Part shown: piece after piece, positions 13,465 to 21,071 of the stretch
Layout of the letters: each line of letters begins with the position of its first letter
Numbering within the stretch: position 1 is the stretch's first letter
Assembly (NCBI GenBank): GCA_964443785.1
Contig: CAYUER010000007.1
Coordinates: 1 to 33,874 of the forward strand
DNA length: 33,874 nucleotides
Origin: CALMZN01 sp964443785
GTDB lineage: Bacteria; Patescibacteriota; Patescibacteriia; UBA1558; GWA2-36-10
Reading direction: 5' to 3'
The notes under the pieces: generated by a model
What the model was told of the DNA's origin: nothing
The model's input: only the letters and a program-made list of their open reading frames with translations
The model's database searches: none
Made by a program: the position numbers and the translations under genes

Positions 13465-16236
13465 ATGTTTTGGCACAAAGTTCAACATCATTTTCTATTT
13501 TTTTTCTTGAGTTTTATTCTTTTGACTCAGAGTTTGGTTTTTGTAGCTTCGCAGGCAGTTTCTTTTAAAAATTATAAACTAAAAGTAGATTATTTGAGTC
13601 CGCAGCCAGGACAATTTGTTTTGCATGATCAATCTTTATTTTTAAGAGCCAAGATTGTAGAGACAGGTAAAAATATCGGTCCAGTTTATTTTGTGATGTC
13701 TGATCCGGATAATAATTTTAAGATTAGCTTTGAGACTCAAAAAGGTAGCGACAATATTTACACTAGCCTATCATTGTGGCAAGCAGCTGATTGGCCAACT
13801 GGCGTTTATAGTATCAATGTGCAGGCTAGTATTTTGAACGAGCAGGGGGTAGTGATTGGTAGCCAAGAATCAGAACCCAGCTGGGTCAAGGTCATATCTT
13901 CGGAAGAATACAATTCTTTGCTGAGCTCTAGGGGTGAGAATACCAATATCAATGCCGTTGCTACTAATAACACAATCAATCAAAATACAGACGAGTCGAC
14001 TACCAATGCTTTGTCGACCGATACTAAAAATCAGGAAGGCGTAGGAGCTGAGCAGACAGCAGCGACTACTAGTACTAGCACAGCTACCAGTACCAGCGCC
14101 ACTACGGCTACTAGTACAGATGCTACGACGCCAGATCTAGTGCTGGCTAGCCCAGAAAATAACACTACGATTAGTAGTAAGCTTTTTTTAGTAGATTTGA
14201 CGACTAATTTTTTGAGTGAAAAAGTGACGGTCGAGTTTATCAATACAGACAATGCCGCCATCAGTACTCGTGATATTTTGATTGATAAAACAGATGGCTA
14301 CCACTGGGTAAAAAATATCGAGCTAGACAATTCTTTTGTTGACGGCTCATACAAATTGTTAGTTTCGGCAGCTATACCAGAGACTAATTTGGTGCTAAAT
14401 AAAACCTTTGACTATAGCTTGGACGCGCCCAGTGCTATCAAGCCTGAGGATTTGTTTATTCACTTATTCAATTTATCTAGCAACCTCCAAGGATCAGTTA
14501 GCTTGCGTGCCGAAGCCAATCTAAAAATAGATAATTTAGATTTTGTAGTTGAAGACGCCATCAACCATCTCGAAGCTTTACGCATCAAAGGTATGGATGA
14601 TTCTATTGTTGATGATCAGGGAGCTGTTTTTAGTGCTATGTGGGATACAGCAGTGTTGGCCAATGGCAATTATTTAGTCTATGTGGAGTCTAGGATTGAT
14701 CAGCAAAAAGTCGGTAGTGTCAAACAATTGGTGACAGTCTATAATAACAAAAATGCATCAGCTGACGAAGCCTCGTTAAATGATAATTTTCAAGCAGCTC
14801 AACCCTCTGGTCCAGATGCTACCACCACGGCTACGAGTACCCAGTCAGTGACCAGCAATCTCAATTCCATTAGCTTGGAAAATAGTATTGACTGCCAACG
14901 CTCTGGTATCACCGATCCATTGGTCTGCCAAAAATATCAGGCAGAGATCAATGATTCTTTACCAAAAATTTGCCAAGACAAAAATATTTTCAATGGCGTA
15001 GATTGTGAAAAATATATTTTTGAAAATGTAAATAATAGTTGTCTAGAGAAAAAAATAAATGACCCAGTCAAATGCCGAGAATATTTATATCAAAAATACG
15101 CCAAGGATTTGATCTGTAATATCACGGCTACTAGTACTTGCCCACAAGTTGTGCGTGATGAGTATATTGCCCGCTTGGCCTATGAGCTGGAGCAAAGAAA
15201 TAAATTTTTAACTATTATCAAAAACTTAGGGTCAGATGGTTTGACTCTCAACTCACTCAATGACGAATTGGTTGTAGCAGATTTAGGTTCAGCCAATTTA
15301 TCGCTAGTCCCAAGTGATAAAAAAATTAAGATTTTAAAAATCAAGAATCAAAATAATTTAGACGAAACAAAGAATTTATATTTTAGTGCACCAGCTGGCA
15401 TCATGAGCGATGGTGATGGTGATGCACTACCTGATGACCTCGAGTCCTACTACGGTACTGATCCAAAAAAAGCAGATAGTGATGATGATAGTCATCTTGA
15501 TGGAGAAGAAGTTTCCAAAGGCTACGATCCTTTGAGTGCCGGCAAGCTCACAAAAAGTCGTCTAGCTCTAGAAGAACTCCTGGCTAGCGGCACAAGCATC
15601 GAAGAACCAAGATTGAGTAATGTAGCAGAGCTAGAAAATTGGTCAGTCGGCTCTGCCCAGGCTAGTAGTCAGGGCTTACAGCTCAGTGGTAAGGCTACGC
15701 CAAATACTTGGGTGAATATTTTTATTTATAGCAATTTACCTTTGGTGATGAGCACTCAGACTGATGCTAGTGGTCAATGGTCATACAGCTTGACCGATCC
15801 TTTGACTGAGGGTGTGCACCAAGTCTATGTCGCTAGTCACGATCAGAGCGGTAAGCTTTTGGCTCGCTCAGCGCCAATTACTTTTTTGGTTGCCAATATC
15901 AGAGATGATTTGCCACCAGTAGGTGTTGGTCAGGAGATCAGGGTAATTGGTGAGGAGGCGGCAGCTAAAAATTGGACCATATATTATGTTGGTGGCGGGG
16001 CTTTACTCTTGTTGGTTTTACTCTTACTAGTTTTTGGCTGGCTCAAGCATCGTCGTCAAAAAAAAGAAAAGGTTTTTATCTCTAGTGAGCCAGTGCAAAA
16101 AGTAAATAATACCGAGCTCCATGTACCGGCCATTGATATAGCCGATAAAATCAATTTACCAGAGACAAAAATAGAGATAATAGCTGAATCGCCGACGCTC
16201 AATACCGAAAACAAAGATCAAGAAAACCACGCTTAG
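13465..16236 (+). CDS. Large membrane-anchored surface protein with Ig-like and Ca-binding segments
   Basis: 923 aa. Signal peptide about 1-32; beta-rich Ig-like regions about 35-155 and 225-440; a Ser/Thr/Asn-rich linker about 165-225 with TSTSTATSTS-type repeats; a cysteine-containing helical segment about 470-570 with spaced C-x-K-Y/E-Y units (DCQRSGI, VCQKYQAEI, DCEKYIF, KCREYLYQKY). Near 649-685 are aspartate-rich calcium-type repeats as in thrombospondin type 3 (DGDGDALPDDLE, DSDDDSHLDGEE). An Ig/SdrD-like domain follows (about 720-800), then a C-terminal membrane span (about 837-862) and a basic cytoplasmic tail. Probably a cell-surface adhesin or scaffold; the ligand is unknown. The stop codon lies in the terminator loop shared with rpe. 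Confidence 0.85.
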   Translation: MFWHKVQHHFLFFFLSFILLTQSLVFVASQAVSFKNYKLKVDYLSPQPGQFVLHDQSLFLRAKIVETGKNIGPVYFVMSDPDNNFKISFETQKGSDNIYTSLSLWQAADWPTGVYSINVQASILNEQGVVIGSQESEPSWVKVISSEEYNSLLSSRGENTNINAVATNNTINQNTDESTTNALSTDTKNQEGVGAEQTAATTSTSTATSTSATTATSTDATTPDLVLASPENNTTISSKLFLVDLTTNFLSEKVTVEFINTDNAAISTRDILIDKTDGYHWVKNIELDNSFVDGSYKLLVSAAIPETNLVLNKTFDYSLDAPSAIKPEDLFIHLFNLSSNLQGSVSLRAEANLKIDNLDFVVEDAINHLEALRIKGMDDSIVDDQGAVFSAMWDTAVLANGNYLVYVESRIDQQKVGSVKQLVTVYNNKNASADEASLNDNFQAAQPSGPDATTTATSTQSVTSNLNSISLENSIDCQRSGITDPLVCQKYQAEINDSLPKICQDKNIFNGVDCEKYIFENVNNSCLEKKINDPVKCREYLYQKYAKDLICNITATSTCPQVVRDEYIARLAYELEQRNKFLTIIKNLGSDGLTLNSLNDELVVADLGSANLSLVPSDKKIKILKIKNQNNLDETKNLYFSAPAGIMSDGDGDALPDDLESYYGTDPKKADSDDDSHLDGEEVSKGYDPLSAGKLTKSRLALEELLASGTSIEEPRLSNVAELENWSVGSAQASSQGLQLSGKATPNTWVNIFIYSNLPLVMSTQTDASGQWSYSLTDPLTEGVHQVYVASHDQSGKLLARSAPITFLVANIRDDLPPVGVGQEIRVIGEEAAAKNWTIYYVGGGALLLLVLLLLVFGWLKHRRQKKEKVFISSEPVQKVNNTELHVPAIDIADKINLPETKIEIIAESPTLNTENKDQENHA

Positions 16237-16247
16237 CGTGGTTTTTT
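16225..16247. terminator. Shared terminator containing both stop codons
   Basis: AAAACCACGC-TTA-GCGTGGTTTTTT. The TAG of the plus-strand surface protein (16234-16236) and the TAA of the minus-strand rpe (16235-16233) overlap in the loop, so the stem is coding on both strands. Confidence 0.9.
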
Positions 16248-16880
16248 GGTAGATAATTTTTTGAGAGCTTGCTGGGGGTCATCACTGCTTTGGAGATAGT
16301 GACCGAGGGCGATTATATCAGCACCAGCTTGTTTTATTTTGAGAAAATTTTTGTCGTTTACTCCGCCATCAATAGCTATTTTTTGTTTGGGATATTTTCT
16401 CTTAAGTTGTTTGATTTTGGTCAAGCTATTTTTTGCCAAGGGTCGTCCTTGGGCACCAGGCTCGACACCCATCACTTGGATAGTGTCAAAATATTTTGCT
16501 ATATTTTTTATTTTGTTGAGGGGAGTATGAGGATTGATGGCTAGTCCACCTTTTATTTTTTGTTTTTTGAGGTAGCCTAGTAGCTCAAGTAGGGCTGTGT
16601 CATCAGGGACAGCTTCATAATGCCAGAGTATTTTCCGGACATTGGGTAGAGTCTCCCAGAGATTGATATATTTTGGCACATCATTGACCATCAGGTGTAT
16701 TTCTAGCTGGTGTTGAGCCGTGACTTTTTGGAGATTGTGAGGCTTGAGATTATTTTTACTGCTGACAAACTGACCATCCATGATATCAATTTGGATATAG
16801 TCAAAAAACGGAGCAACTTTGTGCCACTGTTTTTTGAATTGAGCTTGGTCGCTAGCCAAGATAGCTGGTACGATTTTCAT
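16233..16880 (-). CDS. rpe: Ribulose-phosphate 3-epimerase-like protein
   Basis: Interconverts ribulose-5-P and xylulose-5-P in the pentose phosphate pathway. 215 aa, TIM barrel of normal length. Conserved: D32 (IDIMDGQFV), H62 (EIHLMV), the phosphate loop near 138-145 (GVEPGAQG) and D171 (AIDGGV). Divergent: the first metal-binding histidine (H-x-D in the family) is Q30, and the usual PSILSAD opening reads PAILASD. Activity is therefore probable but not certain. The start overlaps the rpiB stop (TAATG), so the two isomerases are translationally coupled. Confidence 0.8.
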   Translation of the reverse strand: MKIVPAILASDQAQFKKQWHKVAPFFDYIQIDIMDGQFVSSKNNLKPHNLQKVTAQHQLEIHLMVNDVPKYINLWETLPNVRKILWHYEAVPDDTALLELLGYLKKQKIKGGLAINPHTPLNKIKNIAKYFDTIQVMGVEPGAQGRPLAKNSLTKIKQLKRKYPKQKIAIDGGVNDKNFLKIKQAGADIIALGHYLQSSDDPQQALKKLSTKKPR

Positions 16881-17350
16881 TAGTTTAATTTTTTTATTCT
16901 TCTGATATATCTCTCTTCTCCCGAAAATGGAGTTTGCAAAAAATTATCGACAATATTGAGAGCGTGGTCAGTGTTTAAAAATCTTCCAGCCAAGCAGAGG
17001 ACATTGCTGTTGCTATCATGGCGGGCGACTATAGCTGACTCTATAGAGAAACCTAGGATAGCTCGGATTTTTTTATGACGATTGGCGGCTATGGACATGC
17101 CATGGCCAGAGCCACAGACCAAAATACCAAAGTGATCCTGGTGAGTAGATACGGCCTTGGCTACTTTGTTGGCGTAGTCAGGGTAGTCATCGTCTTTGAC
17201 TAGTTGATTATCGCCTAGATCTTTACAGTTGTAGCCATGCTCTTCGAGGTGTTGTTTGATGGCATTTTTTAGCCTAAAACCAGCATGGTCAGCCCCCAAA
17301 TAAATTATTGATTTTTTTTCTACCCCATTAGAAATATTTGTTTTTAACAT
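16880..17350 (-). CDS. rpiB: Ribose-5-phosphate isomerase B
   Basis: Interconverts ribose-5-P and ribulose-5-P, next to the epimerase gene. 156 aa. The family starts at about residue 16 (IYLGADHAGFRLK); catalytic C79 sits in VCGSGHGMSIAANR, with D21-H22 (ADHAG) and H111 (RHDSNSNVL) also present. The first 14 residues (MLKTNISNGVEKKS) are an extension coded by palindromic element copy B; sod has the same NISN peptide in the same position. The ATG at 17350 is used because there is no in-frame ATG between the extension and the family core. Confidence 0.93.
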   Translation of the reverse strand: MLKTNISNGVEKKSIIYLGADHAGFRLKNAIKQHLEEHGYNCKDLGDNQLVKDDDYPDYANKVAKAVSTHQDHFGILVCGSGHGMSIAANRHKKIRAILGFSIESAIVARHDSNSNVLCLAGRFLNTDHALNIVDNFLQTPFSGEERYIRRIKKLN

Positions 17351-17409
17351 AGGTATGATTTAATATTTTGTTATCTTCCCCGCTTGATTGTTCTATTTCT
17401 AACGGGGTA
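17322..17409 (-). repeat. Palindromic start-codon element, copy B (rpiB)
   Basis: Outer arms ACCCCATTAGAAATATTTG (17322-17340) and TATTTCTAACGGGGT (17394-17408) with a third arm CCCCGCTT (17378-17385). The rpiB ATG (17348-17350) lies between them in the same ACCTATG context as in copy A. Compared with copy A, T-A pairs have become C-G pairs in all three arms. Confidence 0.7.
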
Positions 17410-17478
17410 AATAAATTTTTTATTTATTTTGCACTATTTTACTAAGTAAACTTTAGCATATTTTGGTAAGTTTTACCA

Positions 17479-17507
17479 TTGACCGATTGGCCTTTTTTTG
17501 CTATACT
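17479..17507 (+). promoter_or_regulatory. Promoter of the tRNA-Arg / tRNA-His unit
   Basis: TTGACC (17479-17484), 17-nt spacer ending in TGC, TATACT (17502-17507). Close to consensus; start point near 17514, 35 nt before the tRNA. Confidence 0.75.
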
Positions 17508-17548
17508 TGGCGGTGTTTATTTGATAAAAAGCCATTTTTTGTCAATTT

Positions 17549-17623
17549 GTCCCGATAGTTCAACGGATAGAATAGGAGCCTTCTAAGCTCTAGATCCAGG
17601 TTCGATTCCTGGTCGGGACACCA
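17549..17623 (+). tRNA. tRNA-Arg (anticodon TCT), CCA encoded
   Basis: Cloverleaf: acceptor GTCCCGA/TCGGGAC, D arm GTTC/GAAT, anticodon stem GGAGC/GCTCT around loop CTTCTAA (anticodon TCT, reads AGA and AGG), T arm CCAGG-TTCGATT-CCTGG, discriminator A, then CCA in the DNA (17621-17623). It is the first gene of a unit that continues with a homing endonuclease and tRNA-His; no terminator follows it. Confidence 0.95.
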
Positions 17624-17687
17624 TTTTATTGTGGTTATGACAGTTATGCTCCTTTACATTTTTGACCACAAATGTTAAGATATTATT

Positions 17688-18131
17688 ATGACATGGGAAT
17701 ATATAGCGGGTTTTTTTGATGGAGAGGGCTCTATAGTTTATAATGGTGTTGGTTTTAGGTTGACAATTGCTCAAACCAATTTTACTGTATTGGATAGCAT
17801 CAGAAGATTTGCTAAAGTAGGTTATGTTATAAAGGTGGCTAAGAGACAAACACACTGGAAAGACAGTTGGGTATATTATATAAGTAAGCAAGAAGATATT
17901 TTGTTTTTTATTAGGCAAATTCAAAATTTTTCAATAGTTAAAAAACAAAAAATAAATATAGTATTACCAAGGTTGATAAATGCTGTTTCTAATAATAGGG
18001 ACAGAGTATTAAAAAGACAATTATTAACTAAATCAGCCAGAGCTTTAAGAAAAAAAGGTTTTAGTTACAGAGAGATAGGTAAAAGATTGGATATAGATTT
18101 TGGTCATGCGCGTCGATTAATAAACAAATAA
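17688..18131 (+). CDS. LAGLIDADG homing endonuclease-like protein
   Basis: 147 aa. One LAGLIDADG motif near the N-terminus (YIAGFFDGEGSI, residues 5-16) with the acidic residues D11 and E13, then a beta-rich core with basic residues (KRQTHWKDSW). A single motif implies a homodimer, as in I-CreI. The C-terminus (about 113-146, ALRKKGFSYREIGKRLDIDF) is a helix-turn-helix. Thirteen of fifteen arginine codons are AGA or AGG, more skewed than the neighbours, and base use is more AT-rich, so recent transfer is likely. It stands between two intact tRNA genes, 10 nt before tRNA-His, with no promoter of its own seen. The target site is unknown. Confidence 0.8.
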   Translation: MTWEYIAGFFDGEGSIVYNGVGFRLTIAQTNFTVLDSIRRFAKVGYVIKVAKRQTHWKDSWVYYISKQEDILFFIRQIQNFSIVKKQKINIVLPRLINAVSNNRDRVLKRQLLTKSARALRKKGFSYREIGKRLDIDFGHARRLINK

Positions 18132-18141
18132 TTATTTATAT

Positions 18142-18218
18142 GGTGGCAGTAGCTCAGTTGGTAGAGCATCGGGTTGTGGTCCCGACGGCCGTGGGTTCGA
18201 GCCCCATCTGCCACCCCA
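18142..18218 (+). tRNA. tRNA-His (anticodon GTG), CCA encoded
   Basis: Acceptor GTGGCAG/CTGCCAC with the extra G-1 (18142) opposite C73 (18215), the identity mark of tRNA-His. D arm GCTC/GAGC, anticodon stem TCGGG/CCCGA around TTGTGGT (GTG), T arm GTGGG-TTCGAGC-CCCAT. CCA is encoded (18216-18218). It begins only 10 nt after the endonuclease stop, so it must come from an upstream promoter. Confidence 0.96.
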
Positions 18219-18227
18219 TCAAACAAT

Positions 18228-18250
18228 CATTCCAAACGGAATGGTTTTTT
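18228..18250 (+). terminator. Terminator of the tRNA unit
   Basis: CATTCC-AAAC-GGAATG followed by GTTTTTT, 10 nt after tRNA-His. Confidence 0.8.
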
Positions 18251-18286
18251 GATATACTTATAGCACTATTTAATTTTTTAGGCATT

Positions 18287-18922
18287 ATGGAAATTTTACT
18301 CAATCTTATTGATTTTATTTTACATATCGATAGTCATCTAGGCGATATCATTATGCGCTATGGTTATTTGTCTTATGCTATTTTGTTTTCTATTATTTGC
18401 GTAGAAACTGGTTTGGTTTTGTTGCCATTTTTACCAGGGGATTCTTTATTATTTGCCGCTGGCGCTTTTGCTGCTATCGGTTCTTTTGAAATTTTGTGGT
18501 TGCTATTTTTATTATGGTTAGCAGCTTTTTTGGGGGACACAGTGAATTACTGGATCGGTCATTATTTTGGTCAGAAGTTGATAGATCATCCGAAGTTTCC
18601 AATTAACCAAAAACATTTAGAAAAAACTCACAAATTTTATGAGAAGCATGGTGGTAAGACTATTTTTTTAGCTCGCTTTGTACCCATAGTCAGGACCTTT
18701 GCTCCTTTTGTAGCAGGCTTGGGCAAGATGGATTACAAAAAATTTCTTTATTACAATGTCAGCGGTGGTTTTGTTTGGGTTTTTGGCTTTACTCTTTTGG
18801 GTTATTTTTTTGGTAATATACCAGTGGTCAAAGAAAACTTTTCTTTAGCCGTGATTGCTATTATTTTATTATCAGCTGTACCAATATTTTGGGAGCTAGT
18901 GAAGGCTAGGCGCGGTCAATAG
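18287..18922 (+). CDS. DedA family membrane protein
   Basis: 211 aa from the ATG at 18287; the longer frame starts inside tRNA-His and is rejected. DedA/SNARE-associated (VTT) family: FLPGDSLLFAAGA at 48-60, a re-entrant-type hydrophobic region, the conserved FLARFVPIVRTFAPFVAG at 127-144 with R130, P133, R136 and P140, and several membrane spans (about 30-46, 67-83, 157-176, 186-204). Members scramble or flip lipid carriers and support proton-motive-force homeostasis and cell envelope synthesis. A TATACT (18253-18258) just after the tRNA terminator may be its -10. Confidence 0.9.
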   Translation: MEILLNLIDFILHIDSHLGDIIMRYGYLSYAILFSIICVETGLVLLPFLPGDSLLFAAGAFAAIGSFEILWLLFLLWLAAFLGDTVNYWIGHYFGQKLIDHPKFPINQKHLEKTHKFYEKHGGKTIFLARFVPIVRTFAPFVAGLGKMDYKKFLYYNVSGGFVWVFGFTLLGYFFGNIPVVKENFSLAVIAIILLSAVPIFWELVKARRGQ

Positions 18923-18951
18923 AATTTTTTTTATAATTAATTTTTTATATC

Positions 18952-19359
18952 ATGAAAAAAATTATGAACATTTTAGGGTTGGTATTTTTGGTAGCAATGA
19001 TTGGTTTGCTTGTGATATTTTTAGCCAATCCAATGAATTTGAGAAATCGTATTTTAGCTAATATTATTAATAGCTATCTGAGTAATAATATCAATGGTTA
19101 TGTGCCGGCATCATCTGATCTTGTGTCAGAAGATAGTGGTGGTGTTGCTGCTGATAAAAATCCTTTATTGAGCGCAGATCAGGAAAAAGCTTTGGAGAAT
19201 ATCGGTGTAAATGTAGAGTCTTTGCCCCAAGAATTGACTCCCGCCATGCAAGCTTGCTTTGTCCAGAAATTAGGGGAAAATAGGACCAAAGAAATAGTCA
19301 GCGGATCTGCCCCCAGTGCGGTAGATTTTTTTAAGGCCAAGGATTGTCTCAGTTTATAA
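18952..19359 (+). CDS. Hypothetical single-anchor protein (135 aa)
   Basis: N-terminal membrane anchor (about residues 5-25, MNILGLVFLVAMIGLLVIFLA) and a mostly soluble extracytoplasmic part. The C-terminal half (about 70-133) carries two cysteines (QACFVQKLG, KDCLSL) at a spacing that would allow a disulfide, in a segment (LTPAMQACFVQKLGENRTKEI) that looks like a small helical domain. I do not recognise the family by name. It follows dedA by 29 nt and precedes another small membrane protein gene, so the three are probably cotranscribed. Confidence 0.7.
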   Translation: MKKIMNILGLVFLVAMIGLLVIFLANPMNLRNRILANIINSYLSNNINGYVPASSDLVSEDSGGVAADKNPLLSADQEKALENIGVNVESLPQELTPAMQACFVQKLGENRTKEIVSGSAPSAVDFFKAKDCLSL

Positions 19360-19393
19360 TAAATAATTTTTTACAATAATTAATTTTTATATT

Positions 19394-19567
19394 ATGAAAA
19401 AAAGTAGTGGAGTTTCTAGTGGGTTTTATGGTTTGGCTTTTTTAGGCACATTGGTTTACAATATTCAGCACGCCGATACTTTTTGGTTAGGCGTACTTGG
19501 TTTTTTCAAAGCTCTATTTTGGCCAGCCTTTTTGGTCTACAAGTTGATGGAGTTTTTGCAGATGTAG
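19394..19567 (+). CDS. 57-aa small membrane protein
   Basis: ATG at 19394 to TAG at 19567, 34 nt after the 135-aa gene. Two short hydrophobic segments (FYGLAFLGTLVYNI, about 11-24, and WLGVLGFFKALFWPAFLVYKLMEF in two parts, about 31-54) with a basic N-terminus (MKKSSG). It looks like an integral membrane peptide; the family is not known to me. A terminator follows at 19589. A frame at 19483-19692 on the same strand is a shadow. Confidence 0.65.
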   Translation: MKKSSGVSSGFYGLAFLGTLVYNIQHADTFWLGVLGFFKALFWPAFLVYKLMEFLQM

Positions 19568-19588
19568 ATTCAGTATATTACTTATTAA

Positions 19589-19630
19589 AAAACACCCAGC
19601 TCTTCGCGAAGAGTTGGGTGTTTGGTTTTT
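19589..19630. terminator. Bidirectional intrinsic terminator
   Basis: AACACCCA / TGGGTGTT with an inner CTCTTCGCGAAGAG; serves the 57-aa gene and the convergent MATE gene. The CCAGCTCTTCGCGAAG core is identical to the terminator at 2176-2207. Confidence 0.88.
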
Positions 19631-20943
19631 TAATTAGCTATTTTGTTTCGGAGATAGTGTCGGGTATAAAAGAAAGTGATGATAGTAGCTGACCAGTTGA
19701 CTATAAATATGCCCCACCAGATACCCAGTAGCCCCATACCTAGTATATTGGCTAGTAGCCAAAAGAATAAGGCTGGCGCCGCTACTTGGCGGTAGAGTCC
19801 TATCCAGATAGCATAGAGCGGCTTTTTTAGTCCTTGGAGGGCAGAAATAGAGATAGATAGGATCATGTAGGTAAAATAAGTAATGGCAGAAATTCTCAAA
19901 TAGGTGACACCAATATTAACAACATTTTGATCTTGAGAGAAAAATTGCATCAAAGATTTGGCAAACACCAAGACAAAAATCATGCCAACCAGCACTGTCC
20001 AAAATCCATATTTGAGATTGGTATTGTAGGCTTCTTGGACGCGTTCATATTTTTTAGCTCCATTGTTTTGGCCGACCAAGGTCAGGGCAGCGATATTGAG
20101 TCCGATGGTCGGTAGCAAAAATATTTGGTCAATGCGAGTAGCAATGCCATAGGCAGCGACCGCTTCTTTGCCGTAGGCCGAGATAAAATAAGTGATGATA
20201 AATATGCCGACAGCTACCGTCATCATATTGAGAGAGGCGGGTATAGCTTGTTGGCTGATGGCGATAAAATATTTTTTGACCGGCTTGAATAATGACCAGC
20301 AATTGGGGCAGAGCATGCCACTTTTGTAAGCTTTGTAGCCCATGTACAAGACACTGCAAAATTGTACTACTAGTGTGGCCCAAGCCAAGCCAGCTAGTCC
20401 CAAGGGTGGCATACCCAGCCAGCCAAACATAAACCAAGGATCCAAAAGTAAATTGAGGAAAAATCCAAAAATTAAAAAATTACGAAAAGTTTTGGTATCA
20501 CCCTGTGAGGTCAGGCTAGCATTGAGTACAAATGACAGGGCAAAAAGTATGACTCCGCCAAAGATGACATTGATATAGCTCAAGGTCATATCTAGGTATG
20601 AGCCAGAGGCGCTTAGTAGGCTAGCCAAAAAAGGACTACTTAGCCAGCCTAGGATAGTCAGGATGATGGATATAATGATGGTAAAAGTGATAGCTTGGCT
20701 CAAGTATTTTTTGGCCTCATCTTTCTGGCCTTCTCCTAGGGCATGGGAGATCAGGGCACTGGTACCAGTCGAGATGCCAGAGCCAATGGCTAAGATGATG
20801 AAAAAAACCGGGAAAGACAAGGACATAGCTGCTACTGCCTGAGTAGAGATGAGGGCGCCGTAGTAAGTATCGACGACATTATACATGGTATTAAAGAAAA
20901 AGCCGATGCTGGCTGGTATGGCTATTTGTCTGATCAAAGCCGG
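19630..20943 (-). CDS. MATE family multidrug/organic cation exporter, N-terminus lost in gap
   Basis: Exports organic cations or drugs in exchange for Na+ or H+. About 437 residues are visible before the scaffold gap. Typical NorM/DinF-type features: PALIRQIAIPASIGFFFNTMYNVVDTYYGA at the first span, ISTGTSALISHALGEGQKDEAKK after span 2, repeated in the second half (FLLPTIGLNIAALTLVGQNNGAKKYERVQEAY), about 11-12 spans in all. The start codon is in or beyond 20944-21043; an apparent ATG at 21063 is only in frame if the gap is exactly 100 bases, so it is not trusted. Convergent with the 57-aa gene. Confidence 0.92.
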   Translation of the reverse strand, partial: PALIRQIAIPASIGFFFNTMYNVVDTYYGALISTQAVAAMSLSFPVFFIILAIGSGISTGTSALISHALGEGQKDEAKKYLSQAITFTIIISIILTILGWLSSPFLASLLSASGSYLDMTLSYINVIFGGVILFALSFVLNASLTSQGDTKTFRNFLIFGFFLNLLLDPWFMFGWLGMPPLGLAGLAWATLVVQFCSVLYMGYKAYKSGMLCPNCWSLFKPVKKYFIAISQQAIPASLNMMTVAVGIFIITYFISAYGKEAVAAYGIATRIDQIFLLPTIGLNIAALTLVGQNNGAKKYERVQEAYNTNLKYGFWTVLVGMIFVLVFAKSLMQFFSQDQNVVNIGVTYLRISAITYFTYMILSISISALQGLKKPLYAIWIGLYRQVAAPALFFWLLANILGMGLLGIWWGIFIVNWSATIITFFYTRHYLRNKIAN

Positions 20944-21043
20944 NNNNNNNNNNNNNNNNNNNNNNNNNNNNNNNNNNNNNNNNNNNNNNNNNNNNNNNNN
21001 NNNNNNNNNNNNNNNNNNNNNNNNNNNNNNNNNNNNNNNNNNN
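20944..21043. other. Scaffold gap (100 N)
   Basis: Nominal 100-N gap that removes the start of the MATE gene. Its true length is unknown. Confidence 0.95.
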
Positions 21044-21071
21044 TTTGTAAGTATGATTAGCAATTTTTTGC

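Noticed and set aside
13278..13478. ORFs running through N stretches (also 20885-21112 and 32248-32525)
   Set aside because: Their frames pass through unknown bases and oppose real genes.
17583..17924. Minus-strand 113-codon frame ending in RPGIEPGSRA
   Set aside because: This is the antisense of tRNA-Arg plus the antisense of the homing endonuclease, a known artefact.
18140..18286. Extended N-terminus of DedA
   Set aside because: This part of the frame is the tRNA-His sequence and its terminator; the DedA family starts at the ATG at 18287.
21044..21063. ATG at 21063 as start of the MATE gene
   Set aside because: It is in frame only through a nominal 100-N gap, so the reading frame is arbitrary.
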